DNA of 64,000 nucleotides from Tritrichomonas musculus (Eukaryota; Parabasalia; Tritrichomonadida; Tritrichomonadidae): NCBI GenBank assembly GCA_039105265.1, contig JAPFFF010000022.1, positions 868,001 to 932,000 of the forward strand, read 5' to 3'. Below, in pieces: positions 39,105-49,328 of the stretch. A program made the translations under genes and the position numbers. How positions within the stretch are numbered: the stretch's first letter is position 1; every line of letters starts with the position of its first letter. Below the pieces are notes generated by a model, which made no database searches, had not been told where the DNA came from, and saw nothing but the letters and a program-made list of their open reading frames with translations.

Positions 39105-40798
39105 ATGACCCCAGAACAACTCGAATCCATGAGACAGTTCATCATGAAGCAGCAAGAAGAAGCAGCAGCTAGATTAAAGAAGAAGCAGCAAGATTGAAGA
39201 AGAAGCAAGAAGAAGAAGAAGCAGCTCGATTGAAGAAGCAACAAGAAGAAGCAGCAGCTAGATTGAAGAAGAAGCAAGAAGAAGAAGAAGCAGCTCGATT
39301 GAAGAAGCAACAAGAAGAAGCAGCAGCTAGATTGAAGAAGAAGCAAGAAGAAGAAGAAGCAGCTCGATTGAAGAAGAAGCAAGAAGAAGAAGAAGCAGCT
39401 CGATTGAAGAAGCAACAAGAAGAAGCAGCAGCTAGATTGAAGAAGCAGCAAGAAGAAGAAGCAGCTAGATTGAAGAAGAAGCAAGAAGAAGAAGAAGCAG
39501 CTAGATTGAAGAAGAAGCAAGAAGAAGAAGAAGCAGCTCGATTGAAGAAGCAACAAGAAGAAGCAGCAGCTAGATTGAAGAAGAAGCAAGAAGAAGAAGA
39601 AGCAGCTCGATTGAAGAAGAAGCAAGAAGAAGAAGAAGCAGCTCGATTGAAGAAGCAACAAGAAGAAGCAGCAGCTAGATTGAAGAAGCAGCAAGAAGAA
39701 GAAGCAAGAAGGAAGAAGAAGCAAGAAGAAGAAGCATTAGCAAGATTGAAGCAAGAAGACGATGCAAGAAGGAAGAATCCATATGTTCCATATGTTCCAA
39801 TTTCAAATAAAGTCTTTCCACCACCTCGCTCATATAATATAATACAAGTTCCTCCACCTCCTCCACCTCCTTCTAATCAACAAATACCGCCACCTCCAAG
39901 TGTTCTTGCTAGACCATCTTCATTTGCCGAGAAACAAAAACTCGGTTCCAATCCAAAAGAAGAAACAAAGATAGAAGGAGAAGAAGAAGAAGTTGATCAT
40001 GAACAAGAACAAGAACCAGTTCACAGAGAACCATATAAGCCACCGAAAAGTGTTCATGATATGAAATCCAATAGTGATTATAAGGAGGATAATGTTAGGC
40101 CATTCGACTTTCGAGATGAAATGGAACAAATAATAGAAGAAAATGAAAACTTGAAAGACCGATTAACGAAGTTGGAGGAGCGAATGACTGCGGTAGAATA
40201 TAACATTCAAGACATAAATCACAATGCTGAAGAACTCAGGAAAGACATTGATGATAACGACGAATACGCACTCGAGCTGATGAAATTGGAACTTGCTCCA
40301 AAAAAGGTGGCGAAGTACATTAACAATATTCACGATCTAAAGAAGGACGTGTCAAATCTCAAAAATGCTCAACAAGCTGGTCCTCCAACAGATGATGCAT
40401 TTGCTGAAAAGTTGGCAAGATCGAGATTGATGATGGTAGAAGTTGATTATCTTCGAAACATGTTGGACACTATTGAATCATATGACAAGAAAAAAGCACC
40501 AGAGCTGATAAACGTGTTCAAGTCCTATGGATGGAAGTTGTCCAATTGCATTTATCATCTTCGACCATACTTATCACCAGAAGAGAAAGAGAAGTTGGAC
40601 AAAGCATGCAGCTTCGAGAGAAAAGGAAAGAAGCAATCACCGAAGCAAGTGCTGAATTCCATTAGGCAATTTGGTGAATCAATGGAGAAGAACGAAATTG
40701 AACGGAACTCTGACTTGAAGTCGAAAGGACATGAGTTCCAATATCATTTTCCATATCTCGATGATAATATCGTTGATGATGATGATTACCCCCAATAA
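39105..40798 (+). pseudogene. Long helical KKQEEEEAARL-repeat protein, frame broken in repeat
   Basis: The large open part (from about 39180 to the TAA at 40798) has no ATG at its start. A separate frame upstream encodes a Pro-rich leader and MTPEQLESMRQFIMKQQ that runs into the same repeats and stops at 39198, so a frame slip lies near 39170-39190. The protein has about 15 units of 10-13 residues (LKKKQEEEEAAR), likely a single long charged helix, then a Pro-rich region, an acidic region, coiled coils (ENENLKDRLTKLEERM) and a helical C-terminus. It lies in the PolB direction, 83 bp before PolB's start codon. No A counterpart. Function unknown; the repeat length is likely to vary between copies. 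Confidence 0.55.
39187..39720 (+). repeat. Tandem GAAGAAGCAGC-type coding repeat
   Basis: Purine-only-rich units of 33-39 bp (AAGAAGCAAGAAGAAGAAGA and similar) encode the charged helix. The minus strand yields a spurious 226-residue Leu/Phe/Cys ORF (39044-39724). Confidence 0.9.
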
Positions 40799-40858
40799 GA
40801 TAGGTCATAACTAAAAAATAATTTTTTTAACTTTTTCTTTGTTTTTATTTTTATCGTT

Positions 40859-40864
40859 TCACTT
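40859..40864 (+). promoter_or_regulatory. Initiator of PolB (C), TCACTT
   Basis: Matches the trichomonad initiator, with A(+1) at 40861, 20 nt before ATG 40881. It excludes the in-frame ATG at 40839 as start. The PolB of A has the same motif 21 nt before its ATG. Confidence 0.65.
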
Positions 40865-40880
40865 TTATTTTAGGTTAAAC

Positions 40881-43800
40881 ATGAACAAGGACATTGAAGA
40901 TAATTTTTTAGATGCTATTGGAGATGTCTATGCTGATACAAAATCACAGTTTCGTCGTGAATATAATCGACGTGCTAAACAATACCAAAAGAAAGACAAA
41001 TTTAAAGAAGAAATGAGGAAGCTCATGATTCCTGCAGGACAAGGTATTGGTTTTGCTACAGACATCAATCAAGATGAAGATAAGAGATACGCATTTACGG
41101 AAGCACTACGACAGATACATAAAAAGAAAAATGTTGGAAGACCTATTGTTAAAGCAATTGCACTTGATGGAACTTATAAGTACTTCACACTCAGTGATAA
41201 GCACAACATCGAAAGTACATTAGGTCATATAACAGGAGAACTTGATTTAAGTGAAGACCAGTCAGACACTAATCCATATATCTCAAACATGTTCATTCCA
41301 GTTCGATATGAGGTACAATTTATTGACATGAACAAAACAAATGATGGTGTTCATTTTCGAACCAAGATGCAAGATATGGATACTCATGAAATCTATGATG
41401 ATGAAGTCGAAATTGATGAAGACTATCGAAATACACCAGAAGGTAGTTTTTTCCCATACATCAATCTATCACCTATAGACTTATCTACATACCAAATCTT
41501 TCATGAGGTAAGGAAAGAGAACTACAGAGATAATTGTTTTGTATATGCTTGTATACAATCCGGTGTGTTCACTGATGATGAAATAGATGACTTACGATTT
41601 TTTGTTCAAACAAGAACCATACCCAATAACAAGATAGAAGAAGTAGCTAAAAAGTTCAAGTGCAATTTTAGTATCATTAGAGTTGTTGAACAACCTGATA
41701 AATACAGGTATGAAACAAGAATCAACACCAGAAAGAAAAAATGGTCTGTTGATTTTAAAAGAGATGTTAAACTGATATTGTTCAAAGACCATTATATGCT
41801 CAATAAGAACATACCTTGTACATTATTCTATCTTCAACACTATGAAGAACTTGATAGAACATTTGCATATATGCCTTTTGAAAAAAGATGTATGATATAT
41901 AAATTACATAGTAATAGAAAGACTGTCAAAGAATATAATTCTGAAGGAATCAAACCAATAACCTTTTTCCAAAAGATGTTTGAGTTACATCTATTTGAAG
42001 AAATCAAAGCATGCGAAATGGATATTATCAACACAACTGAATATGAACATGTTAATGACTATGTAAGTCTCGAATATAATGCAGAACAATGTACAAGACT
42101 CATTGAAAATAATAAAAAGAAACAAAATGCATGGTCAAGGATTTATTATAGCGACTTCGAAACAAACTCGACAGTCAGTCCACATATACCATATCTCAAT
42201 TGTACGATCTTTCGAGATGGAGCCAATATACATAAAATATCTATTCAAGGTGAAGATTGTGGACAGAAGCTCTTGAATTATTTATGGAGTGGCTCATTAA
42301 CATATTTTCACAACCTCAAGTATGATGCATGTTTTTTCATTAACACACCTGGATGGGATACACAGATAACAGAACGAAGTGGAACTGTGTTGCAAATCAT
42401 CATGACATTATTCGAAGAAGGTACAAGGAAAGTCAAAAAGAGATTAACATTCAGGAACTCATATAGTATAATACCTCAAGCATTAAGTAAATTTGCTACA
42501 ATGTTCAACCTCAATGTTCACAAGGAAGTCATGGCATATAAGCTATATACACAAGAGAACATTCAAAGAAGAATTGTTGATGCTACTGAATTCCAACAGC
42601 AATACATCGATGAAAATGCAGATAAGTTATCGAAAGCACAACTTGATGCAAACTGCAAGCAGATTATCGAAAATGCAAAAATTGCAAATTGCTATGATGA
42701 TGGCAAAATCGACATCATTAAATATGCCATCTTCTATTGTTTCAAGGACTGTATTGTTTTGATGAAGGGAATGGAAAAATTTAATGAAGACCTGAAAGCA
42801 GTCTTTAAAGAAACAAAGACAGATATGTATGGTGTTCATGATTTTATATCTATAAGTGCTATTGGATACTGCTTTGCCAAGAAATATGGTTGCTTTGATG
42901 GATGTTATGAACTATCAGGTAAGTGTCAAGACTTCATACAACGATGTGTCTCTGGTGGAAGAACAATGACAGCAGGTAATGAAAAGCAATACATCGAAGG
43001 AAAGATACAAGACTTTGATGCAGTTAGCTTATATCCATCTGCAATGTATGTTATGGATGGTATACCATTAGGAAGACCTAAAGTAATACCACAAGGTACA
43101 ACACATGAACAACTTATGCAATATGATACATTCTTTATCGAAGTCAACATCAAGAAACTCGAATGTAAATCAAAAGAGCCATATAAATTTGGACAAGTAT
43201 TTACGAGGAATGAAGCAGGTAGTAAAATATTCGGCAATTTCCTTGTTGACCATTATTATATCGATAAAGTAGGTCTCATGGACTTGTTCGAATTTTATGA
43301 TGTTGAATATGAGTTAATACGTGACTATTACTTTGATGAAGGATTTAACAAGAAAATCAATGAGTTCATTGAGAAGCTCTTTAATTTCAGGGCAAGTTAT
43401 AAAAAGCAAAAGAACCCTCTTGAACAAACAATAAAGCTCCTCCTCAACTCCATATATGGCAAGTCAATATTGAAAGCAACAAAGACTGAAACCAAGACAG
43501 TACCAAAAAGCCAACTATACAAGTACCTCTGGAGGAACTACAACTTTATCAAGGAGGTTGTTGAAGATGTTAATATTGATAAGTGCTATGTCAAGAAGTT
43601 GAAACCAATTAATGACCATTTCAACCTACCTCAATTTGGTGCAAGCGTTCTCTCTTGGAGTAAGCACTTAATGAACAGGGTTATGGCTACAGCTGAGCAA
43701 GCAGGTATACATATCTTTTATCAAGATACTGATAGTATGCATGTACTTGAAAAAGATGTACCAAGGATAGCTGACTTATTCCAGTTCAAGTATCATCAAC

Positions 43801-44156
43801 CTCTTATTGGAAAAAATATGTGTCAGTTTCATAATGACTTTGATGAGTTCGAAGGTAGTCAAGGGGAAATACACTCAAGAAAACTCATTGCACTTGGTAA
43901 AAAGAGCTACCTCGATATCTTGGTTGATGAACAAGGAAATGAAGGATATCATATTAGACTCAAAGGAATTCCAAAACAAGTTATTCTCAACAAGTGCAAA
44001 AGGATGGGTATCTCAGTTGAAGAGCTTTTTGAAAGAATGCATGAAGGAGAAAGCATGACATTTAACTTATTAGATGGTTCGAATGCATTCAGGAAGTCAA
44101 AGACATTTCAACAAACCAACTTACCTAAATTTGCACGTACTCTAAGGTTTACGTAG
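40881..44156 (+). CDS. polB: Protein-primed-type family B DNA polymerase (Polinton C), intact
   Basis: 1091 residues from the ATG at 40881; the ATG at 40839 would add an unmatched Phe-rich leader and lies before the initiator. An N-terminal region shared with A contains DNC at 217-219 and DHYM at 303-306. The exonuclease follows (DFE 425-427, HNLKYD about 477-482), then polymerase motif A (DAVSLYPS 713-720), motif B (KLLLNSIYGKS 852-862) and motif C (DTDS 949-952). All catalytic residues expected for family B are present. It would replicate element DNA, probably from a protein primer at the TIR ends; that mode is inferred from the Polinton group. The SAP-like N-terminus of the A copy is missing. 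Its 3' end overlaps the convergent 44149 gene by 8 bp. Confidence 0.93.
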   Translation: MNKDIEDNFLDAIGDVYADTKSQFRREYNRRAKQYQKKDKFKEEMRKLMIPAGQGIGFATDINQDEDKRYAFTEALRQIHKKKNVGRPIVKAIALDGTYKYFTLSDKHNIESTLGHITGELDLSEDQSDTNPYISNMFIPVRYEVQFIDMNKTNDGVHFRTKMQDMDTHEIYDDEVEIDEDYRNTPEGSFFPYINLSPIDLSTYQIFHEVRKENYRDNCFVYACIQSGVFTDDEIDDLRFFVQTRTIPNNKIEEVAKKFKCNFSIIRVVEQPDKYRYETRINTRKKKWSVDFKRDVKLILFKDHYMLNKNIPCTLFYLQHYEELDRTFAYMPFEKRCMIYKLHSNRKTVKEYNSEGIKPITFFQKMFELHLFEEIKACEMDIINTTEYEHVNDYVSLEYNAEQCTRLIENNKKKQNAWSRIYYSDFETNSTVSPHIPYLNCTIFRDGANIHKISIQGEDCGQKLLNYLWSGSLTYFHNLKYDACFFINTPGWDTQITERSGTVLQIIMTLFEEGTRKVKKRLTFRNSYSIIPQALSKFATMFNLNVHKEVMAYKLYTQENIQRRIVDATEFQQQYIDENADKLSKAQLDANCKQIIENAKIANCYDDGKIDIIKYAIFYCFKDCIVLMKGMEKFNEDLKAVFKETKTDMYGVHDFISISAIGYCFAKKYGCFDGCYELSGKCQDFIQRCVSGGRTMTAGNEKQYIEGKIQDFDAVSLYPSAMYVMDGIPLGRPKVIPQGTTHEQLMQYDTFFIEVNIKKLECKSKEPYKFGQVFTRNEAGSKIFGNFLVDHYYIDKVGLMDLFEFYDVEYELIRDYYFDEGFNKKINEFIEKLFNFRASYKKQKNPLEQTIKLLLNSIYGKSILKATKTETKTVPKSQLYKYLWRNYNFIKEVVEDVNIDKCYVKKLKPINDHFNLPQFGASVLSWSKHLMNRVMATAEQAGIHIFYQDTDSMHVLEKDVPRIADLFQFKYHQPLIGKNMCQFHNDFDEFEGSQGEIHSRKLIALGKKSYLDILVDEQGNEGYHIRLKGIPKQVILNKCKRMGISVEELFERMHEGESMTFNLLDGSNAFRKSKTFQQTNLPKFARTLRFT

Positions 44157-44886
44157 TTAAAACATCATTGACATCAGTCGAGTTAGATGGTTTAATTTTG
44201 ATAGTTATGAACAAAGGACTTTTTAACAATATCGGCTGGTATTGGAAATCTACTAAACTTAATTCTAAAAATTTTAATGAATCTGTATATGTTTTTATTT
44301 TTAATGGTTTACTTTCAGTTTCGAAATCATATATAAGTGGTTTATTATCTAAGGTGAAGGTATTTATACTACCAATAACTGATGGTGTATATTGTTGTTC
44401 ACCTATATTGGAGTATATGGCATTACCTTGTAGTGATACTAGATACAACTTAGTATGATTTAATATTGGGATGTCTTTAATATTATATGTTGCATTTGAT
44501 GGTAACACAATAGGCAATGAAGTATTATATAAACCAGTTAATAAAGCAGCCCTATGGGAAATAGAGGTTATTGTTAACGGTGTTTGTGTCTTTATTGTAA
44601 ATGTACGAGTAGTATCATTATATTTAAAAGATACCTCCGCAAGCGGATTTAAAACTGTTTCTATTTGCTTGATTGTATAATTATATTTATCTTCGAATTT
44701 AAGCTTGAATGGAATACTGTTATGTGTAAACTCTATATAATCATCTTTCGTACTCAACATAATATTACTTATTGTATTAATTGAAGATACGTAATATTTA
44801 ATATATTTACACTTCAATGGTATATCCAAATTGATAGATACCTTATTATATTCATCAGCATTTGTACTCTGTACTGATACTAACAT
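44149..44886 (-). CDS. Conserved Polinton protein divergent from fibre 1 (C)
   Basis: 245 residues from the ATG at 44886, chosen because A and B homologues start at the same MLxSVQS; the ATG at 44898 adds four residues. Shared blocks: YYVSSINT, HRAALLTGLYN, LYLVSLQGNA, NIGEQQYTPSV, FQYQPILLKSPLFITIKIKP. Function unknown; suspected fibre-docking or vertex protein because it is always paired head-to-head with fibre 1. Only 15 bp separate its start from that of the fibre gene. Confidence 0.75.
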   Translation of the reverse strand: MLVSVQSTNADEYNKVSINLDIPLKCKYIKYYVSSINTISNIMLSTKDDYIEFTHNSIPFKLKFEDKYNYTIKQIETVLNPLAEVSFKYNDTTRTFTIKTQTPLTITSISHRAALLTGLYNTSLPIVLPSNATYNIKDIPILNHTKLYLVSLQGNAIYSNIGEQQYTPSVIGSINTFTLDNKPLIYDFETESKPLKIKTYTDSLKFLELSLVDFQYQPILLKSPLFITIKIKPSNSTDVNDVLTT

Positions 44887-44901
44887 TTTATAATTCATAA
44901 A

Positions 44902-45409
44902 ATGTCAATTAAACTTTATTCTTTGCAATCAAGTGAGGCTGAAAAGCTCAAAGACAAAGACGTAGAGATAAGCGTTAATGATGAAGGTAATATTGATATT
45001 ATAAGAAATGAGGACCCAGATGATTACCCTACTTTTAGTTGTTTATATAACAAAGCAGAAGTAGATGAAAGAGTAGTCAATGATTATATAGAAAATGGAG
45101 GAAAGCTTGATGGTTTCGGCAATGTACCTATTACACACAAATTTGCCAATTATTTAAAATATGTATTTAAAGGACCTGAAAAGACACCCCAATTAGAAGG
45201 CTCACTACCTGAAAAAGCAGAGTCATATAAGGAGTTGATAAAAGATGAACTTTGCGTAAATACCTTTAATGAATTTATTGAAGAAGAATCTAATACATGT
45301 GAGGCTATTCATGAGATGTATACCGAATTGATGTGTGCTGTTGATGGATATGAACAAGTATCAACAGATGAACAACTAGGACAAACAAAGGTTATTCGAT
45401 ATCTTCAAG
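44902..45409 (+). pseudogene. Fibre 1 of Polinton C, N-terminal segment (interrupted by B)
   Basis: About 169 codons carry the conserved anchor-like N-terminus (SCLYNKAEVDERVVNDYIEN) and the CVNTFNEFIEEESNTCEAIH block of the A protein. The frame then runs into the left terminus of Polinton B and stops at the first codons of that insert. On the far side of B (56531 onward) the frame resumes exactly if one copy of the duplicated target is counted, so the gene was intact when B arrived. A TCATAA initiator-like motif precedes the start by a few bases. Confidence 0.88.
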
Positions 45410-45410
45410 A
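45404..45410 (+). repeat. Target-site duplication of B, left copy
   Basis: TTCAAGA, repeated at 56530-56536. Polintons usually duplicate 6 bp; the seventh base may be shared by chance with the element end. Confidence 0.85.
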
Positions 45411-45634
45411 GTAGTATACGTTAGGCTGGGATTCATTCTTCATCCCATCCTAACCTGCTCGCCACCAAGCTCAGGTACACCTTCGCTTGGGCCTCGCTAC
45501 CCGGCCAAATACCCTCTGAAAACCTATCGTAAGTACACACTCTCTACTTTCACTATTCTGCCAATGTCATTTCCAAGGTATGGAGTAGTTTTTGAGCTTT
45601 CTAATGGTGTTTTTTGAATTCTACACCCGAAAAA
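45411..45634 (+). repeat. Left TIR of Polinton B
   Basis: About 224 bp, matching 56307-56529 in inverted orientation with only about three mismatches. The high identity, against the diverged TIRs of A, indicates a younger insertion or recent homogenisation. Confidence 0.93.
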
Positions 45635-45656
45635 ATATCTATCAACTTTTTGTATT

Positions 45657-48600
45657 TCACAGTAATGAATGTATTACATTCTTAGTGTTATCTTCAGCTA
45701 AGATACCATTTGATGTAAAGAATGAAGAATTAATCAATATGTAATTAACTGTTGCATTGATCATGAGATTGCTACTACTTAATGGAAATTCAATATTGTT
45801 TAACCAGATCTTAGTTGGTTCACATTGATATTCAAACTTAGGTGAATTATTAACGTTGAATGATATATTGATTTTGATTTCGTTTACACTGGTAACATTA
45901 TCTCTGGTTTCATTATAAGTCAAATAGAGTGTTCCATCATATTCGTCAAGTTGTTTCTCGAATTGATAATGAATGGTATTACTATTCGTTACATTGAATG
46001 TATACTCGATTCGTGTTAATTTATTCATTAACGCGTTTAACTTAGTTTTTAATGATTCATTCTCTTGCTGTAGATTTGATATCTGACTGTTCATTGTTAC
46101 GATTTTAGTAACATTATCACCTACTAACTTGGCTAGATCTTGATGAGATTTAATATAATTATTTAATTTTGTCTTCAGTTCATCATTTTCACTTTTCAAA
46201 GCATAATTGGTCAAATCAACAGGTTCAGGAATCTCACTTTTCAAAGCTATTTCATCCTGTTTCAATATTTTTTCGGCTAATATTAATTTGGTATTGAAGC
46301 CTTCAACATTAAAGCACCAATAACCATCATCCCTTGGTTCATAGCCACATTCATAGGATATTCCATCTATCTCCTCTACTCAATATATTTCTTCATTAAT
46401 AACAGTATTATCATCATAAACAAATAGAATATCGAAATTATGAACCATTTCAGAGTCATCAGTAAATGTCCCAACAAGACGAGTTCCACTATTCAATTTT
46501 ATTTTGACTTCCCACGATCCTGAACTATCTTGTACATTTTCAAATGGCACTTCAATAGATTCTTTGTATATCAAATCATTTTTGCTTCGATATTTTGCAT
46601 CCGCTTCCTCTTTTGTATACACGTTATCCATATTAACCATATTATTTTTTAATTCATCTAATGCTTCATTTACTTCATCAACAGTTGGGAATTCATTTAA
46701 AGTCGTAGCTAGAGCTGTATCATTCTTTTCTATCTGCTCATGTAATGTATCTATCTTCTTATGTAAAGCATCTATATCACAAGTATATGCTAAATCATTT
46801 GTAGTAAATTCCATTCTTCTTTTTGCTGTATTCTCTTTGATGCTGATTCCACCAACTCTATGTTTATTTGGGTTTGATATAACAAATGTTTTGTCATTCA
46901 TAGTGCAGCTAGGAAAATCAGTTGTTCCTTGGTAATTAATTGTTCCACCAGTAATATTAATAGTAACTATATTCTCTTCATAATCAACATCATTGTATTC
47001 ACTAACTTTTTGGACCAAAAATCGTGCTTTGATTGTTCCATCTGTTATAACATCTTCTGCTTCCAAATGGACCTCGCCATTGACATATTTACCAACAACA
47101 TCTATTATGTCATCTCTAACCAAATCTGTTGATGACACACTCTTCTCTACAGTAGTCGCTAATGTTTTTATCATTGGTTTCATCGTATGACGGAATCTCT
47201 TACACATATCCATTGTTGATGTTAATGTCATGGCTACTTTGGACGGATCATCAAGTTCATCAGTAAAGTTTATTTCATTAACAGGTACATACTCCTCATC
47301 GCACCAAGCTATAATATTATTTAGTTTATCTTTGTTAGATAACGAACGCATCATTCTACCAACTGGAACAGATACCATATCACCAAAGAATACATCAGCT
47401 CCAATATCAGGTAGTTCGTCAGTGAGCTTACCAGCAATGTCTTCTACATCATTTGTACCAACATCAGACACCTTGGTTACAGTATTTATTAATTCCCTAC
47501 CCCCAGTTTGTGCTGCTTTAGATGCAAATGATAATGCTTTACCAGCAACACCTATATCAGTAGCACCTAATACACAACCAACAGCACCTAAAGCAATACC
47601 TATGTTAGCTTTTATATCTACCTTATCCACTTCTTTTTGTAAATATTTTGTCTTCGCTGCTTGTTCTGCCATCTCTGAGTTCAATGTCTCTACATTGTTC
47701 TTTATATCTTTCACGTCATAAGAAACCACATCAACAGTATTTGTAACCATGTTTAGATCTGATCGCATAGTCATAATGTTATCAGCTGTAATTATCTTCG
47801 AAGAAGTAATATTGAAGTCCGTATACAAAGTTGTGGCTGCATCTGGTCTTGGAGTAATCTCATAAAATTGTTGTTGAATAATGTACTTAAAAGCATTTGT
47901 TGTTGGATCCCAGTTAACTTCTTCTATAGGATCCGTGTACTGTTGACGTAAATAGAGTTCGATATCTCTAGTCGCGATGTTAATGTTACTGCTGGACCAA
48001 TAATAGTTAATTTTTTCAATACTATCTAATTCAGCAATCAAATCTATGTCGTACCCATAATGTTCGTTCTTATGTAGTTCATCCCATCTAAAAGTAAGCC
48101 TGTTACTCGCTCCATCAAGTGACATATCGTAAACAATTTTGTCTATACGGTTCAACAACGACTCTACATCTTCTTTATTACTGTTTTGGATCTGTAATTG
48201 TAGCGGTAAATAATCGTATCCTTCTTTAGTATATATCTCTACTGTTGAATCACATCTATCTATTTCTATGCTATGTGTAGAACCATTTGCCTCTGTACCA
48301 TCTTTGAACAACAACTTTGTAGTGCCATTGGCGAACATCACTTTCATGAAATTTTCATTAGTATCATCCAACAACATCTTATTCCATTCACTACGTTTGC
48401 ATCTGACATAGCATCCACTTGCTCCATAATTATTTTTGTTTACACGAAGATATTGCTTACTGCTCTCTATTTTCCCATTGCTACGTCCTTGCATGTTCTC
48501 TCCAACCCATTTTGTTCCATCCCATATTAGGCTCCATCTATTACCAAAACAGTGTTCAGTAAATGTAAAATTAAGGTTAATGGGTATTGTATAATCATTT

Positions 48601-49301
48601 GGAATTCGATATATCATCTTGTAGTAATCAACTGAGTCGACATTCACTGTAGTTACGACACTTGGTTTATAAAAGTAATGAACATCTGATTCATACAACT
48701 GAAGAGCATTACGCGCATCTATTACATCACACTTGACTACTGGCTTCTTCGCAACCATCGAGTCTTGCTTTAGTAAGTACTGTATCGATAGCTCCCCATT
48801 CATGTATAATGAATATGGATTCACACCGAGTCTAGTATCAAATGCTATAAAGAACTCAGGGCCGAATGTAGTCCAATGCGTGACCATACATTTAAGATCA
48901 GTACGACATGTAATACACGGACCTTTTGCTTGATGATTTTCAACGTATGCAGTAAATTCTTTCACTAGATTGCCTTCATAATCGTATATCACTTCTTTCC
49001 TAAGTATGAATTTGAATACGACAGTTACGTCAGGAGCAGCTATTATCTTATTTAGTACGTCATTTGACATATTAATTTTCAGGATGTTGTAGTTAGCCAT
49101 CGACAGTGATTCATCTTTATAGGCTGTTATGTTCTCATTTTTGATTTCATATTCAGGATAACCTTCTACTTCTTCAAACCAGCTTCCTCCTTGTGCATAT
49201 CCATCCAAATCACTCAGCGTTAATAATTCACTTGCTTTCCTAGTAGCATCTCCTACCTTAAATTGTATGTCTCCAATGAATTTTGTTGTCGTCTCGTCCA
49301 T
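45657..49301 (-). pseudogene. Fibre-like protein 2 of Polinton B, one in-frame TGA
   Basis: The frame is open from ATG 49301 to the stop near 45657 except for a TGA at 46380-46382. In element D the same place is TGG (Trp) within almost identical DNA, so a single G-to-A change broke the gene. Domain order follows A's fibre 2: GDIQFKVGD start, beta-rich region, PDAATTLYTDFN and MRSDLN block, coiled coil, hydrophobic Gly/Ala segment (IGIALGAVGCVLGATDIG), a domain shared with C (DVITDGTIKARF), the SSGSWEVKIKL cassette shared with D, YALKSE linkers and a terminal knob-like domain shared with A. An A-T7 tract lies 8 nt before the ATG. Confidence 0.85.
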
Positions 49302-49309
49302 TTAAGTCC

Positions 49310-49316
49310 AAAAAAA
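49310..49316 (-). promoter_or_regulatory. ATTTTTTT tract before fibre 2 of B
   Basis: Seven T preceded by A on the minus strand, 8 nt before ATG 49301, at the same place as in A although the surrounding bases differ. Confidence 0.5.
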
Positions 49317-49328
49317 TAATTCTCTATT

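Noticed and set aside
39044-39724. 226-residue Leu/Phe/Cys-rich minus-strand ORF
   Set aside because: It is the complement of the GAAGAAGCAGC coding repeat; the plus-strand protein continues into non-repetitive, structured sequence, the minus-strand one does not.
40839-40880. Upstream in-frame ATG as start of PolB in C
   Set aside because: It lies upstream of the TCACTT initiator and adds a Phe-rich leader unmatched in A.
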